A stretch of 64,000 bases of DNA from Bacteroidaceae bacterium. Lineage in GTDB: Bacteria > Bacteroidota > Bacteroidia > Bacteroidales > Bacteroidaceae. Made by a program: the position numbers and the translations under genes. The notes under the pieces are model-generated. The model saw only the letters and a list, made by a program, of their open reading frames with translations, did no database searches and was not told the DNA's origin. Positions 36,819 through 47,561 of this stretch are shown in pieces. How positions within the stretch are numbered: position 1 is the first letter of the stretch; every line of letters begins with the position of its first letter. The stretch spans positions 1 to 64,000 of the forward strand of contig JAGBYI010000181.1 of the NCBI GenBank assembly GCA_017628845.1, read 5' to 3'.

Positions 36819-38885
36819 ATGAAACCGGACAAGAACAATAGCATAGGACGCTTCCGCATAATCCTCATCCTGATGTGCATCGTGGGCCTGTACATTATCA
36901 GCTCGGCCCTCTATACCATGCTGGCAAAACGTGATTATTGGACAGAGGTAAGCAGGAAGTTCATACGAGAGAACATAGCCATACCTGCCACACGAGGCAA
37001 CATCTATGACTGCAAAGGAAGGCTGATGGCCGGTTCCGTGCCGGAATACCACATCTACATGGACTATGTGGTGATAGACAAGGACTCGGTATCGAGACGC
37101 AAGGCACAGGCATGGAGAGACTCCGTTTTCCATGCCACACTGGACTCCATCTCAGAAGAACTGGCAAGAATATTCCCCGACAGGAGACGCAGCCACAAGG
37201 CTAACACCAAATGGTTCCGCGACAGGCTGCTGGAAGGAAAGAGGCGCAAGAGCCACGCATGGAGAATATACCCGCGTAACGCCACCTACATACAATATAA
37301 GGAGTGCAAGGAACTGCCACTGTTCAAGGAAACCTCTTACAAGGGCGGATTCTATGCCACCACCATAATGCAGAGGAAACACCCATACGGTTCGCTTGCC
37401 TCCAGAACGCTCGGCAGTCTGAGAACAGACACCAATGCAGCAAAGAACGGACTGGAACTGAGTTACGACACCATACTGCGCGGACAAGACGGCACAAGCC
37501 ATAGCATGAAGGTCAGAAACAAGAGGGTGCGCATAATAGACGTGGAGGCAAAAGACGGACACGACCTGATAAGCACCATAGACGTGGACATCCAGGACAT
37601 GGCTGAAAAGGCTCTGGTGGCGAAACTGAAGGAAAACGACATAAAGGGCGAGCTGGGAATGGCCATCGTCATGGAAGTTGCCACTGGCGAAGTAAAGGCC
37701 ATAGTGAACATGCACCGAGGCCGCGACGGCAATTACTACGAAATGAAGAATAGCGCCATCAGCGACCTTATGGAACCCGGTTCAACCTTCAAGACCGCAA
37801 GCATGATGCTGGCCCTCGAGGACGGGAAAGCCACTCTGAACACCAGCGTAGATTGCAGCGGCGGCATATACCCCATGCACGGACGCAGGATGAAAGACCA
37901 CAACTGGCACAGGGGAGGATACGGAGTACTGACCTTTTCACAGATACTGGAACAAAGCAGCAACATCGGTGTAAGCCGAATAATTGACGAAGCATACTCC
38001 AACAACCCACAAGCCTTTGTGGACGGTTTACGTAAAATGGGCGTTGGCATACCCCTGAACCTTCCCTTTACAGGCAAGGGCGAACCAAACATACCCCAGC
38101 CAAACAGCAAGATAAGATACTGGAGCAAGTCCGACCTCCCATGGATGAGCATAGGATATGTTTCCCAACAACCAGTAATAAGCACTCTGACCTTCTACAA
38201 TGCCATTGCCAACAACGGCAAAATGGTGAAGCCCAAGTTCGTAAAAGCAGAAATGGTGAACGGTCAGATAGTCCGGGAATTCCCAACGGAGGTGCTGATA
38301 GAGCAGATATGCAAGCCTTCGACACTGAAGGACATACAGTTCTGCTTGAACAACGTAGTTTCCATTGGTTTGGGCAGGAAAGCAGGAAACGGCGGCAAAC
38401 TGTTCCAGGTAAGCGGCAAAACGGGTACGGCACAGGTTGCACGAGGCAGACAGGGCTATCATAGCGGAACACCAAGATACATGGTCAGTTTCTGCGGTTA
38501 CTTCCCTTCCGAAGCGCCGAAATACAGCTGCATTGTCTGTATCGTAAAAGATGGCCTGCCCGCATCCGGCGGTGGCCAGTGCGGACCGGTGTTCAGCCAG
38601 ATATCACAGTTCATCATGGCACAAAGCATAAACCGCAACAGTTCTGAACTGGCCGACAGCCTGTCGGTATTCACCCCGACGTACAAGAATCCACGAACAA
38701 GCACGGACAGCGATCTGGCACGAATACCGGACGTGCGAGGCATGGGAGCGAAAGATGCAGTGTACGTATTGAAGAAAAGGGGACTGGACGTGAGGATAAA
38801 CGGCACGGGCATGGTGACGAAACAAAGCATAGAACCCGGAACAGAGATAACGGATAAATTGTGCATATTCCTACAGCTGGAATAA
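36819..38885 (+). CDS. ftsI: penicillin-binding protein 3 / FtsI with C-terminal PASTA domain
   Basis: The septal peptidoglycan transpeptidase, 688 residues. Membrane helix near 12-30, dimerisation domain starting RGNIYDCKGRLMAG, then the transpeptidase domain with STFK (Ser322 catalytic), SSN (QSSNIG) and KTG (SGKTGTAQVA). A single PASTA domain (about 628-686, ARIPDVRGMGAKDAVYVLKKRGL) closes the protein, as in many Bacteroidota FtsI proteins. It works with FtsW, encoded downstream. Confidence 0.95.
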   Translation: MKPDKNNSIGRFRIILILMCIVGLYIISSALYTMLAKRDYWTEVSRKFIRENIAIPATRGNIYDCKGRLMAGSVPEYHIYMDYVVIDKDSVSRRKAQAWRDSVFHATLDSISEELARIFPDRRRSHKANTKWFRDRLLEGKRRKSHAWRIYPRNATYIQYKECKELPLFKETSYKGGFYATTIMQRKHPYGSLASRTLGSLRTDTNAAKNGLELSYDTILRGQDGTSHSMKVRNKRVRIIDVEAKDGHDLISTIDVDIQDMAEKALVAKLKENDIKGELGMAIVMEVATGEVKAIVNMHRGRDGNYYEMKNSAISDLMEPGSTFKTASMMLALEDGKATLNTSVDCSGGIYPMHGRRMKDHNWHRGGYGVLTFSQILEQSSNIGVSRIIDEAYSNNPQAFVDGLRKMGVGIPLNLPFTGKGEPNIPQPNSKIRYWSKSDLPWMSIGYVSQQPVISTLTFYNAIANNGKMVKPKFVKAEMVNGQIVREFPTEVLIEQICKPSTLKDIQFCLNNVVSIGLGRKAGNGGKLFQVSGKTGTAQVARGRQGYHSGTPRYMVSFCGYFPSEAPKYSCIVCIVKDGLPASGGGQCGPVFSQISQFIMAQSINRNSSELADSLSVFTPTYKNPRTSTDSDLARIPDVRGMGAKDAVYVLKKRGLDVRINGTGMVTKQSIEPGTEITDKLCIFLQLE

Positions 38886-38939
38886 ACGGGACGTACCCAT
38901 GACGGCACATAATACTAATATATATTATATATAAGGTGT

Positions 38940-40394
38940 ATGACATTATCTGAACTTATACAACACTACAAACCGGCACAGGTAGTTGGAAGTACCGACA
39001 TAGAGATTTGCGGAATAGAACTTGACTCCAGAAAATGCTGTCGGGGGAGTGTCTTTGTGGCGATGCAAGGCACACAGACAGACGGACACGAATATATAGA
39101 CAAGGCTATAGGCATGGGAGCCGCATGCATCGTATGCGAGAGCATGCCCGAGAACAAAGTGCCCGACGTGACGTATGTAGTATATAAGAACACCACAGAC
39201 ATAGTGGGACCGTTAGCAACAACCTTCTACGGAGAACCCTCAAAAAGGATGAAGCTGATTGGAATAACCGGAACCAACGGCAAAACCACCATAGCAACCA
39301 CCCTGTACAACATAGTACGCAGAATGGGCATTAAGGCTGGTTTATGCAGCACGGTGTGCAACTACATAGACGGAGAGGCGTATCCCACAGAATGCACCAC
39401 GCCTGACCCCATAACCCTGAACCGACTGCTCGGCAGTATGGCAGACCATGGTTGCGAGTACGCATTCATGGAAGTGAGCAGCCATGCCGTAGACCAGAAA
39501 CGCATTGCAGGACTGACATTTGCTGGAGCTGTGTTTACAAACCTGACACGCGACCATCTGGACTATCACAAGACCTTCGACAACTACCGCGACGCGAAGA
39601 AGGGATTTTTCGACATGCTGCCAAAGGATGCTTTCGCAATAACGAATACGGATGACAAGAACGGTCTGATAATGACGCAGAATACCAAGGCGACGGTAAG
39701 GACCTATTCCATAAGGGGAGGGGCCGACTTCCATGCCAAGATTCTGGAAGAGAGCTTTGAGGGCATGAATCTGGACATAAACGGCTTGGAAGTGTTTGTG
39801 CAGTTCGTGGGACGATTCAATGTGCAGAACATACTGGCCATATACGGCACACTGAGAATGATGGGATTTGATGCACAGGAGTCTCTTATACAGCTGAGTG
39901 CCATGAAACCAGTGAACGGCAGATTCGAGACTTTCCGCTCGCACGAAGGGGTGACTGCGGTAATAGACTATGCACATACGCCTGATGCCCTGAAAAATGT
40001 GTTGGCAACAATCAACGAGGTGCTGGCCGGAAAAGGACAGTGCTGGACAGTGTGCGGCGCCGGCGGCAACCGCGACAAGGGAAAAAGACCCCTGATGGCA
40101 CAAGAGGCCGCCAACCAAAGCGACCGTGTGATAATAACAAGCGACAACCCCAGGGACGAAGAGCCACAGGACATCATTAACGACATGCTGGCAGGATTGG
40201 ACAAGGAAGGACTGAAAAAAACTATAAGCATTGTTGATCGCAGGGAAGCAATAAGGACAGCATGCATGATGGCCAAAAAGGGCGACGTAATACTGGTGGC
40301 TGGCAAAGGACATGAGGACTACCAAATAATAAAAGGTGTAAAACACCATTTCGATGACCACGAAGTGGTACGCGAGGCTTTTGGCCTTGACTGA
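38940..40394 (+). CDS. murE: UDP-N-acetylmuramoyl-tripeptide synthetase, meso-diaminopimelate adding
   Basis: Adds the third stem amino acid to UDP-MurNAc-dipeptide, 484 residues. The ATP loop [15 protein letters not shown], the H-loop [11 protein letters not shown] and the DNPR motif (SDNPRDEEP) are present; DNPR marks meso-diaminopimelate enzymes over lysine enzymes. Start preceded by an AAGGTG ribosome-binding site. The 54-base gap before it contains an alternating AT tract (38918-38932). Confidence 0.95.
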   Translation: MTLSELIQHYKPAQVVGSTDIEICGIELDSRKCCRGSVFVAMQGTQTDGHEYIDKAIGMGAACIVCESMPENKVPDVTYVVYKNTTDIVGPLATTFYGEPSKRMKLIGITGTNGKTTIATTLYNIVRRMGIKAGLCSTVCNYIDGEAYPTECTTPDPITLNRLLGSMADHGCEYAFMEVSSHAVDQKRIAGLTFAGAVFTNLTRDHLDYHKTFDNYRDAKKGFFDMLPKDAFAITNTDDKNGLIMTQNTKATVRTYSIRGGADFHAKILEESFEGMNLDINGLEVFVQFVGRFNVQNILAIYGTLRMMGFDAQESLIQLSAMKPVNGRFETFRSHEGVTAVIDYAHTPDALKNVLATINEVLAGKGQCWTVCGAGGNRDKGKRPLMAQEAANQSDRVIITSDNPRDEEPQDIINDMLAGLDKEGLKKTISIVDRREAIRTACMMAKKGDVILVAGKGHEDYQIIKGVKHHFDDHEVVREAFGLD

Positions 40395-40430
40395 CCTACG
40401 ACATAGACAAACCAACAATACAGACAAGAC

Positions 40431-41696
40431 ATGCTATACTACATCTTCCGGTATCTGGAACAATATGGAATAAGCGGCGCAGGAATGTGGCAATACATCT
40501 CGTTCCGAGGGTTGCTAACACTGGTGCTTAGCCTGCTGATTTCCATGTGGTTTGGACAGTACTTCATCAAATGGATGAAAAAACGCAACATAAGCGAAGC
40601 ACAAAGAGATGAGAGTATTGACCCATACGGCGTGGAGAAAAGAGGCGTACCAACCATGGGAGGCATAATAATACTGGTTGCCATCATTATCCCTTGTCTG
40701 CTTCTGGGACGTCTGCGCAATATATATATGCTTATGATGCTCGCAACTACATTGTGGTTGGGAGGTATAGGTTTTATGGACGATTACATAAAACTGAAGA
40801 TAGACAAGAACGGTCTGAAACCTATATTCAAGCTGGCAGGCCAGGCCATATTAGGACTCAGCATAGGTCTTACATTGTGGCTTAGCCCGGATGCCGTCAT
40901 CAGAGAGAACATCACGATAAGCAAGAAGGGTGATACCGAAACGGTCATCCACAAGAGCGAACCGGTAAAGAGTACCATTACCACAATACCGTTCGTAAAG
41001 AACAACAACCTCAGCTACAGCAATCTATTCTCCTTTCTTGGCAAATACCGTACGGCAGCAGGATGGATATTCTTCGTGATAATGGTTACCTTCGTGGTTA
41101 TGGCCGTAAGCAACGGGTCGAACCTGAACGACGGCATGGACGGCATGTGTGCAGGAAATTCGGCAATAATGGGCGTGGCACTGACAATACTGGCCTATGT
41201 GTCCAGCCATATCACCTTGGCAGGATACCTGAACATAATGTTTATACCCGGTTCGGAAGAACTTGTAATATTCATGCTGGCATTTGTGGGGGCACTGATA
41301 GGCTTCATGTGGTACAATGCATATCCGGCACAGGTATTTATGGGCGACACAGGCAGTCTGGCCATTGGCGGAATCATTGCCGTAACGGCAATAATAATAC
41401 ACAAGGAACTGTTGCTGCCGGTAATATGTTTCGTGTTTGTGATGGAAAGCGTGAGCGTGCTACTGCAAACCAACGTGGCGAAAATAGGCAACAGACGGGG
41501 GCAGAAATGGAGGGTATTCAAGCGTGCGCCGATTCATGACACCTTCCGCATAAAGCCTGGGCAATTGAGCCCTGACCTGAAAATCCTTTTCAACTGGCCT
41601 AACGGATGCTGGCTGGAAAGCAAGATAACAACAAGATTCTGGATAATAACAATACTGATGGCTGCACTGGCCATCGTAACATTGAAGATTAGATAA
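40431..41696 (+). CDS. mraY: phospho-MurNAc-pentapeptide translocase
   Basis: Transfers phospho-MurNAc-pentapeptide to undecaprenyl phosphate, giving lipid I. A 421-residue polytopic membrane protein with the family motifs GVPTMGG, GFMDDYIKL (DDD-type metal site), NGSNLNDGMDG (catalytic Asp region) and PVHDTF-like APIHDTFRIKPG. Longer than the E. coli enzyme because of an insert at about 160-200 (KKGDTETVIHKSEPVK), as in other Bacteroidota. Confidence 0.95.
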   Translation: MLYYIFRYLEQYGISGAGMWQYISFRGLLTLVLSLLISMWFGQYFIKWMKKRNISEAQRDESIDPYGVEKRGVPTMGGIIILVAIIIPCLLLGRLRNIYMLMMLATTLWLGGIGFMDDYIKLKIDKNGLKPIFKLAGQAILGLSIGLTLWLSPDAVIRENITISKKGDTETVIHKSEPVKSTITTIPFVKNNNLSYSNLFSFLGKYRTAAGWIFFVIMVTFVVMAVSNGSNLNDGMDGMCAGNSAIMGVALTILAYVSSHITLAGYLNIMFIPGSEELVIFMLAFVGALIGFMWYNAYPAQVFMGDTGSLAIGGIIAVTAIIIHKELLLPVICFVFVMESVSVLLQTNVAKIGNRRGQKWRVFKRAPIHDTFRIKPGQLSPDLKILFNWPNGCWLESKITTRFWIITILMAALAIVTLKIR

Positions 41697-41702
41697 ATAA
41701 AG

Positions 41703-43037
41703 ATGAGCAAGATAGCAATACTTGGTGCTGCCGAAAGCGGTGTGGGAGCAGCGGTTCTGGCGCAGAAGAAAGGATTTGAGGTCTTTGTCAGCGACATGGG
41801 CAAGATAAAGGAGCACTACAAAAATACACTGGACGAATACGGCATAGAATGGGAGGAAGGCGGACATTCGGCCGAGAAAATTCTGGATGCCGATGAGATA
41901 ATAAAAAGTCCGGGCATACCTGACAATGCTCCAATGGTAGCAAAGGCAATAGAGAAGGGTATACATATTATCAACGAGATAGAGTTTGCTGGCAGATACA
42001 CCGATGCCAAGATGATATGCATTACCGGAAGCAACGGAAAGACCACAACCACAAGCCTGATATACCACATTCTCAAGAACGCCAACTACAATGTGGGACT
42101 GGCTGGCAACATAGGCCGTTCGCTGGCATTGCAGATAGCAGAGGGATGCACATACGAATACTATGTGATCGAGCTGAGCAGTTTCCAACTGGACAACATG
42201 TACGATTTCCATGCCAACATTGCCGTGCTCCTGAACATCACACCTGATCATCTGGACAGATACGACAATGAAATGCAGAAGTATGCCGATTCCAAAATGA
42301 GAATCGTGCGCAACCAGAACGACAACGACGCCTTCATCTACTGGGCGGACGACCCTATAATCAGCAAAGAATTGGAAAAATACGGAATAAAGGCAAGGAT
42401 GTGCCCATTTTCAATCCTGAGCAAGAACGGAATGATAGGATACATTGAGAACGGGACCTACACTCTGGAAACTCCTACTCCATTTAACATGGAACAGGAA
42501 TCCTTATCCCTACACGGCAAGCACAATATGTATAATTCCTTGGCTGCCGGTATAGCAACACGACTGACAGGCGTAAGTGACGAGAACCTGAAAAAAAGCC
42601 TTTCCAACTTCCAGGGAGTGGAACACCGCCTGGAGAATGTGGCTACCGTAGGAGGCGTACACTACATTAACGACTCCAAAGCCACAAACGTGGATGCATG
42701 CTGGTACGCTCTGGAGAGCATGACTACACCAACCATACTGATTATCGGAGGAAAGGACAAAGGCAACGACTATGAGGCTATCAAAGAACTGGTGATAAAG
42801 AAATGCGCTGGACTGGTCTTCCTCGGAGCTGACAACAGCAAGCTGCATGCATTCTTCGACCCGCTGGGCATACCTACTGCCGACACACACAGCATGAAGG
42901 AATGCATAGAGGCCTGCAATGCAATGGCAAAACCCGGCTATACCGTACTGCTAAGTCCGTGCTGCGCAAGCTTTGACCTGTTCAAAAACATGGAAGACAG
43001 AGGAGAACAGTTCAAGGAACTTGTCAGAAACCTGTAA
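41703..43037 (+). CDS. murD: UDP-N-acetylmuramoylalanine-D-glutamate ligase
   Basis: Adds D-glutamate to UDP-MurNAc-L-Ala, 444 residues. The N-terminal Rossmann-like ILGAAESGVGAAVLA, the ATP loop ITGSNGKTTTTSLIYH, VIELSSFQLD, the NITPDHLDRY segment and INDSKATNVDA are seen. It starts 6 bases after mraY. Confidence 0.95.
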   Translation: MSKIAILGAAESGVGAAVLAQKKGFEVFVSDMGKIKEHYKNTLDEYGIEWEEGGHSAEKILDADEIIKSPGIPDNAPMVAKAIEKGIHIINEIEFAGRYTDAKMICITGSNGKTTTTSLIYHILKNANYNVGLAGNIGRSLALQIAEGCTYEYYVIELSSFQLDNMYDFHANIAVLLNITPDHLDRYDNEMQKYADSKMRIVRNQNDNDAFIYWADDPIISKELEKYGIKARMCPFSILSKNGMIGYIENGTYTLETPTPFNMEQESLSLHGKHNMYNSLAAGIATRLTGVSDENLKKSLSNFQGVEHRLENVATVGGVHYINDSKATNVDACWYALESMTTPTILIIGGKDKGNDYEAIKELVIKKCAGLVFLGADNSKLHAFFDPLGIPTADTHSMKECIEACNAMAKPGYTVLLSPCCASFDLFKNMEDRGEQFKELVRNL

Positions 43038-43090
43038 AGAATATTGCCAAGACAACCCCGATAACAAACGAACAACATACAATATTCCAC

Positions 43091-44332
43091 ATGAACAACT
43101 GGAGCAAGAAGAACTTCAAGGAGAACGGACTGATGCAAGGCGACATGGTGCTTTGGATGGTATTCCTGTCGCTATGCTTCATATCCATCATTACCGTATA
43201 CAGCGCATCCAGCAACATGACGTACTCTTCAGGCAAATACTGGGCTCCCGTCATGCGACACGGAAGCTTCATTCTGCTTGGCATAGGGTTCACGTGGATA
43301 ATGCATATGTTGCCGTGCAAACTGTACAAGATTTTGGGATTGGGAATATCGCTGTTTTCCTACATCCTGCTTATATGTGCCTTGTTCGCCGGAAAGGTAA
43401 ACGGCGCCTCCAGATGGGTGGGAATAGGAGATTTCTCGTTCCAGCCAAGCGAGGTAGCCAAACTGGGACTGGTAATGACTACTGTTTTCGTCTTCAGTGT
43501 ATTCCGAGACAAAAAAGGTGTAAGTTCGTTTGGATTCAAGATGGCAGCCATAAATATTGCCTGCACACTGATGCTGATTGTCACGGAGAACCTTAGCACT
43601 GCAGGCATCATATTCCTTGTGATGTACTTCATAGCTTTCTATGCACAAGTATCGTCCAAACTCCTTATATGGATAGGAGGAACCCTGGCTGCACTTGCCC
43701 TGACCGGTTTCCTGACCGTACACAACATACCGCAGAGCACACTGGACGAATGGGCAAAAAGCGACGGCATCATGCACAGAGTACCCACATGGGTGAACCG
43801 ATTAAAAAGCGACAATGTGCTGCCTCCGAATCCGAAAGACTACAACATCACCGAGAACATACAGGTAACACATGCACAGATAGCGATCGCCACATGTGGC
43901 ATAGTGGGTCGCGGTCCAGGCAACTCAATAGAACGCGACTTCCTGCCACAGGCCTTCTCAGACTTCATATACGCCATCATCGTAGAAGAATTCGGTATAT
44001 TCGGAGGAGGACTGGTCATGTTCTTATACCTGCTACTGCTATATCGTGCCCTGCGTATAGCACAACGATGCAAATCCTTGTATCCTGCATACCTGATAAT
44101 GGGACTGGCACTTATGCTTGTCACTCAAGCAATGGTGAATATGGCAGTAGCGGTGGGAGTCTTCCCTGTCACCGGACAACCGCTTCCGCTTATCAGTCGT
44201 GGCGGAACAAGTACATTTGTAAACTGCGCATATCTTGGCATAATGCTCAGCGTGAGCCGTTCGGCACGAAAGATGGAGGAAAGCAAAGAGGAAAATAACA
44301 CTGAAAACGAACCAAAGCAAACAGAGGCATGA
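43091..44332 (+). CDS. ftsW: septal glycosyltransferase FtsW (SEDS family)
   Basis: A 413-residue membrane protein with about ten helices that polymerises glycan from lipid II with FtsI as partner. SEDS motifs: NGASRWVGIGDFSFQPSEVAKLGLV, the large periplasmic loop with NYNITENIQVTHAQIAIATCG (catalytic Asp region differs from some families) and the C-terminal TGQPLPLISRGGTS. It overlaps murG by 4 bases. Confidence 0.93.
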   Translation: MNNWSKKNFKENGLMQGDMVLWMVFLSLCFISIITVYSASSNMTYSSGKYWAPVMRHGSFILLGIGFTWIMHMLPCKLYKILGLGISLFSYILLICALFAGKVNGASRWVGIGDFSFQPSEVAKLGLVMTTVFVFSVFRDKKGVSSFGFKMAAINIACTLMLIVTENLSTAGIIFLVMYFIAFYAQVSSKLLIWIGGTLAALALTGFLTVHNIPQSTLDEWAKSDGIMHRVPTWVNRLKSDNVLPPNPKDYNITENIQVTHAQIAIATCGIVGRGPGNSIERDFLPQAFSDFIYAIIVEEFGIFGGGLVMFLYLLLLYRALRIAQRCKSLYPAYLIMGLALMLVTQAMVNMAVAVGVFPVTGQPLPLISRGGTSTFVNCAYLGIMLSVSRSARKMEESKEENNTENEPKQTEA

Positions 44333-45441
44333 AGAATCCGAGGATAATCATTAGCGGTGGAGGTACGGGTGGACACATATTCCCGGCAGTAAGCATAGCA
44401 AATGCGCTGAAGAAACTACGTCCGGAAGCAGAAATCCTGTTTGTGGGTGCTAAGGACCGTATGGAAATGCAACGTGTACCACAGGCAGGATACAAGATTA
44501 TAGGACTACCGGTAAAGGGTTTGATACGCCCTTTGTGGAGTCCGAAAAACATTGGCATACTTATAGACTTCCTCAAGAGCAAACGAGAAGTAAAGAAGAT
44601 AATAAAGGAGTTCAAACCAGACGTTGCTGTAGGTGTGGGAGGATATGCAAGTGCTGCAACGCTAAATGCCGCCTACGACATGGGGGTACCATGTCTGATT
44701 CAGGAACAGAACAGTTTTGCCGGCCTGACCAACAAAACTCTGGCAAAGAAGGCAAGCAAAATATGCGTTGCCTACGATGGAATGGAACGTTTCTTCCCTG
44801 CTGACAGGATTCTGTTGACTGGAAATCCCATAAGGCAAAGCCTGCTGAACCCAGAATTAGACAAGACAGAAGCACTCGCTGAATTCGGACTTACCTCAAG
44901 CAAACCTGTTATCCTTCTGATAGGTGGCAGCCTGGGAGCGCGCACACTGAACAACAGCGTACTGAAATCCCTTGAACTTATACGGAGTTCAAACGTTCAG
45001 TTCATCTGGCAGACTGGCAGTTACTACAAGGAAAGCATCGCCAATGAACTGGAGAAATGCGGCAAGCCAGACAATCTCTACGTAACAGATTTCATACGTT
45101 CCATGGACAAAGCGTACAAAGCAGCCGACCTGGTCATAAGCCGTGCAGGAGCAAGCAGTATCAGCGAACTTTGCCTGTTGGGCAAACCGAGCATCCTCGT
45201 CCCAAGTCCAAATGTTGCAGAAGACCATCAAACGCATAATGCGATGGCACTCGTCAGAAAGGAAGCCGCACTATTGGTTAAGGATATTGAAGCAGAAGAG
45301 AAACTTATACCATTGGCTGTGAAGACTGTAAATGACCAAAATAAATTGCACTCGTTGGGTGCAAATGCACTGGCCATGGCACTAACCGACTCTGATGTAA
45401 GGATAGCAGAAGAAGTGCTCCAACTAATCAAAAACGACTAA
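44329..45441 (+). CDS. murG: lipid II synthase MurG
   Basis: Transfers GlcNAc to lipid I at the inner membrane face. 370 residues, GT-B fold: G-loop [12 protein letters not shown] at the N-terminus, [28 protein letters not shown], the second G-loop [14 protein letters not shown] and [30 protein letters not shown]. Codon use and spacing (5 bases to murC) fit the cluster. Confidence 0.95.
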   Translation: [370 protein letters not shown]

Positions 45442-45446
45442 ACGTT

Positions 45447-46805
45447 ATGCAAGCAGTATATTTCATAGGTATCGGTGGTATTGGCATGAGTGCCATTGCA
45501 CGCTATTTTCTCAACACAGGAGTCTTTGTCGGCGGATACGACAGGACATCAACTGCCTTGACCGAAACTTTGGCAAAGGAGGGTGCAGTAATACACTACG
45601 AGGACAACATAGAACTCATTCCCGAAGAATGCTTGCAAAAGGACAATTGCCTTGTAATCTACACACCTGCTATCCCATCCACGCATACGGAACTGAACTA
45701 CTTCAAGGAACATGGTTTTGATATGCAGAAGCGTGCACAAGTGCTTGGCACTCTTACACGCTCTCTTAAAGGCCTCTGCGTGGCTGGCACACATGGCAAG
45801 ACCACCACTTCCGGCATGACCGCACACATTCTGCACCAGAGTCATATTGACTGCAATGCCTTCCTGGGAGGAATAACAAAGAATTACGGCACTAACTACA
45901 TCATCTCCGACAAAAGTCCATACGTTGTCATAGAGGCCGATGAGTTCGACCGTTCCTTCCATTGGTTAAGACCATGGGCAACCGCCATAACCTCCACTGA
46001 TGCCGACCACCTGGATATCTACGGAACTGAAGAGGCGTATCTGGAGGCCTTCTCCAAGTATACAAACCTGATTCAGCCAGGAGGGTTCCTTGTCATGCAT
46101 ACAGGTATGAAAATGAAACCCGACACACAGGAAGGAGTGACCACATTCTACTACGGCAGGAAGGAAGGCGACTTCCATGCAGAGAACATAAATATAGGCA
46201 ACGGCCGTATCACCTTTGACTTGATATCCCCCATAGAGGACATCAGGGGGATAGAATTAGGAGTACCCGTGGCAATAAACATAGACAACGGTATAGCCGC
46301 CATGGCTCTGGCACAGATTGCCGGTGCCGAGGCTGATGAAATACGCAAAGCCATGCTCAGTTTCGGCGGTATGGATCGCCGCTTTGACTTCCATGTACGC
46401 AGAGACAACATGGTTTACATCTCCGACTATGCTCACCATCCCGAAGAAATAAGGCAAAGCATACTCAGCATCAAGCAACTGTATGAAGGACGTCGCATAA
46501 GAGCTATCTTCCAGCCTCACCTGTACAGCAGGACAACCGATTTCTACAAGGAGTTTGCCGATGCGCTATCACTTTTAGACGATGTAGTACTCATGGATAT
46601 CTATCCTGCCAGAGAAGAACCCATTCCAGGCGTAACATCAAAGCTGATATACGACAACCTCAAATCAGGCATACGCAAACGACTGTGCGACAAGACCGAC
46701 ATTCTGCAACATGTGCATCAAAGGGACTATGACGTTCTGGTTACCTTGGGAGCCGGGGATATTGAAGACTTTGCTGAGGAAATCACCAACATTCTAAACC
46801 GATGA
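45447..46805 (+). CDS. murC: UDP-N-acetylmuramate-L-alanine ligase
   Basis: First Mur ligase, adds L-Ala to UDP-MurNAc. 452 residues: FIGIGGIGMSAIA at the N-terminus, ATP loop VAGTHGKTTTSGMTAH, VIEADEFDRSF, STDADHLDIYG, SDYAHHPEEIR and FQPHLYSRT. No ddl gene accompanies it, unlike the cluster of Proteobacteria. Confidence 0.95.
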   Translation: MQAVYFIGIGGIGMSAIARYFLNTGVFVGGYDRTSTALTETLAKEGAVIHYEDNIELIPEECLQKDNCLVIYTPAIPSTHTELNYFKEHGFDMQKRAQVLGTLTRSLKGLCVAGTHGKTTTSGMTAHILHQSHIDCNAFLGGITKNYGTNYIISDKSPYVVIEADEFDRSFHWLRPWATAITSTDADHLDIYGTEEAYLEAFSKYTNLIQPGGFLVMHTGMKMKPDTQEGVTTFYYGRKEGDFHAENINIGNGRITFDLISPIEDIRGIELGVPVAINIDNGIAAMALAQIAGAEADEIRKAMLSFGGMDRRFDFHVRRDNMVYISDYAHHPEEIRQSILSIKQLYEGRRIRAIFQPHLYSRTTDFYKEFADALSLLDDVVLMDIYPAREEPIPGVTSKLIYDNLKSGIRKRLCDKTDILQHVHQRDYDVLVTLGAGDIEDFAEEITNILNR

Positions 46806-46809
46806 ACAC

Positions 46810-47547
46810 ATGAAGATAGTTATAAAGATAATACTTCTCATCGGTGTCTTGGGTTACCTCGTCTTTGCCATAACAACCATGTCGCAGGGCAAGGACGAAA
46901 GAATCTGCACGGGGACAAGGATTATCATAGAAGACTCTACCATGGAGAACTATATAGACTGCCGTTTCATAGAAAACATAATCGCCAAGTCACAATGTCC
47001 AATCAACAACATGCCAATAAACGACATTGACGCCAACAGCATAGAAGACCATATAAAGGCAAGTCCATATATAGACTCGGTAATATGCTACTATACTCCA
47101 GAAAATCTCATGTGCATACGGGTATTCACCCGAATTCCGGTGCTACATGTAATGGCAGACTCCGGAGACAATTACTACATGGACATTAAGGGGAATGTTA
47201 TGCCCACAAACGAATTCCTTATGGATATATGTCTGGCAACCGGAAACATAACAAGGCAATACGCACAGGAACACCTGATAGGGATTGCCGATTATATGAA
47301 CACTCACTCTACGTGGAAGAAGGAGGTACAGCAAGTCTACGTCAGAAACGAGAAACGGATAGAACTGATCCCGTCCGCGGGTGAACATATTATTATATTA
47401 GGTGAACCTAAGGACATCAAGGATAAAATGGACAGGCTGACCATATTCTACAAAGAAGGTCTGGACAAGGCCGGATGGAACAAATACAGCACTATAGACC
47501 TGAACTACGCAGGACAGGTGGTATGCACAAAAAGAAACAAGAAATAA
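46810..47547 (+). CDS. ftsQ: cell division protein FtsQ
   Basis: A 245-residue bitopic protein: short cytoplasmic N-terminus, membrane helix (about 4-21, IKIILLIGVLGYLVFAIT), then a periplasmic region with POTRA-like strands (about 35-120, NNMPINDIDANSIEDHIKASPYIDSVICYY, PENLMCIRVFTRIPVLHVM) and a beta domain. Sequence is weakly conserved; the call rests on fold pattern and place between murC and ftsA. Confidence 0.85.
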   Translation: MKIVIKIILLIGVLGYLVFAITTMSQGKDERICTGTRIIIEDSTMENYIDCRFIENIIAKSQCPINNMPINDIDANSIEDHIKASPYIDSVICYYTPENLMCIRVFTRIPVLHVMADSGDNYYMDIKGNVMPTNEFLMDICLATGNITRQYAQEHLIGIADYMNTHSTWKKEVQQVYVRNEKRIELIPSAGEHIIILGEPKDIKDKMDRLTIFYKEGLDKAGWNKYSTIDLNYAGQVVCTKRNKK

Positions 47548-47561
47548 AGACACTATATACT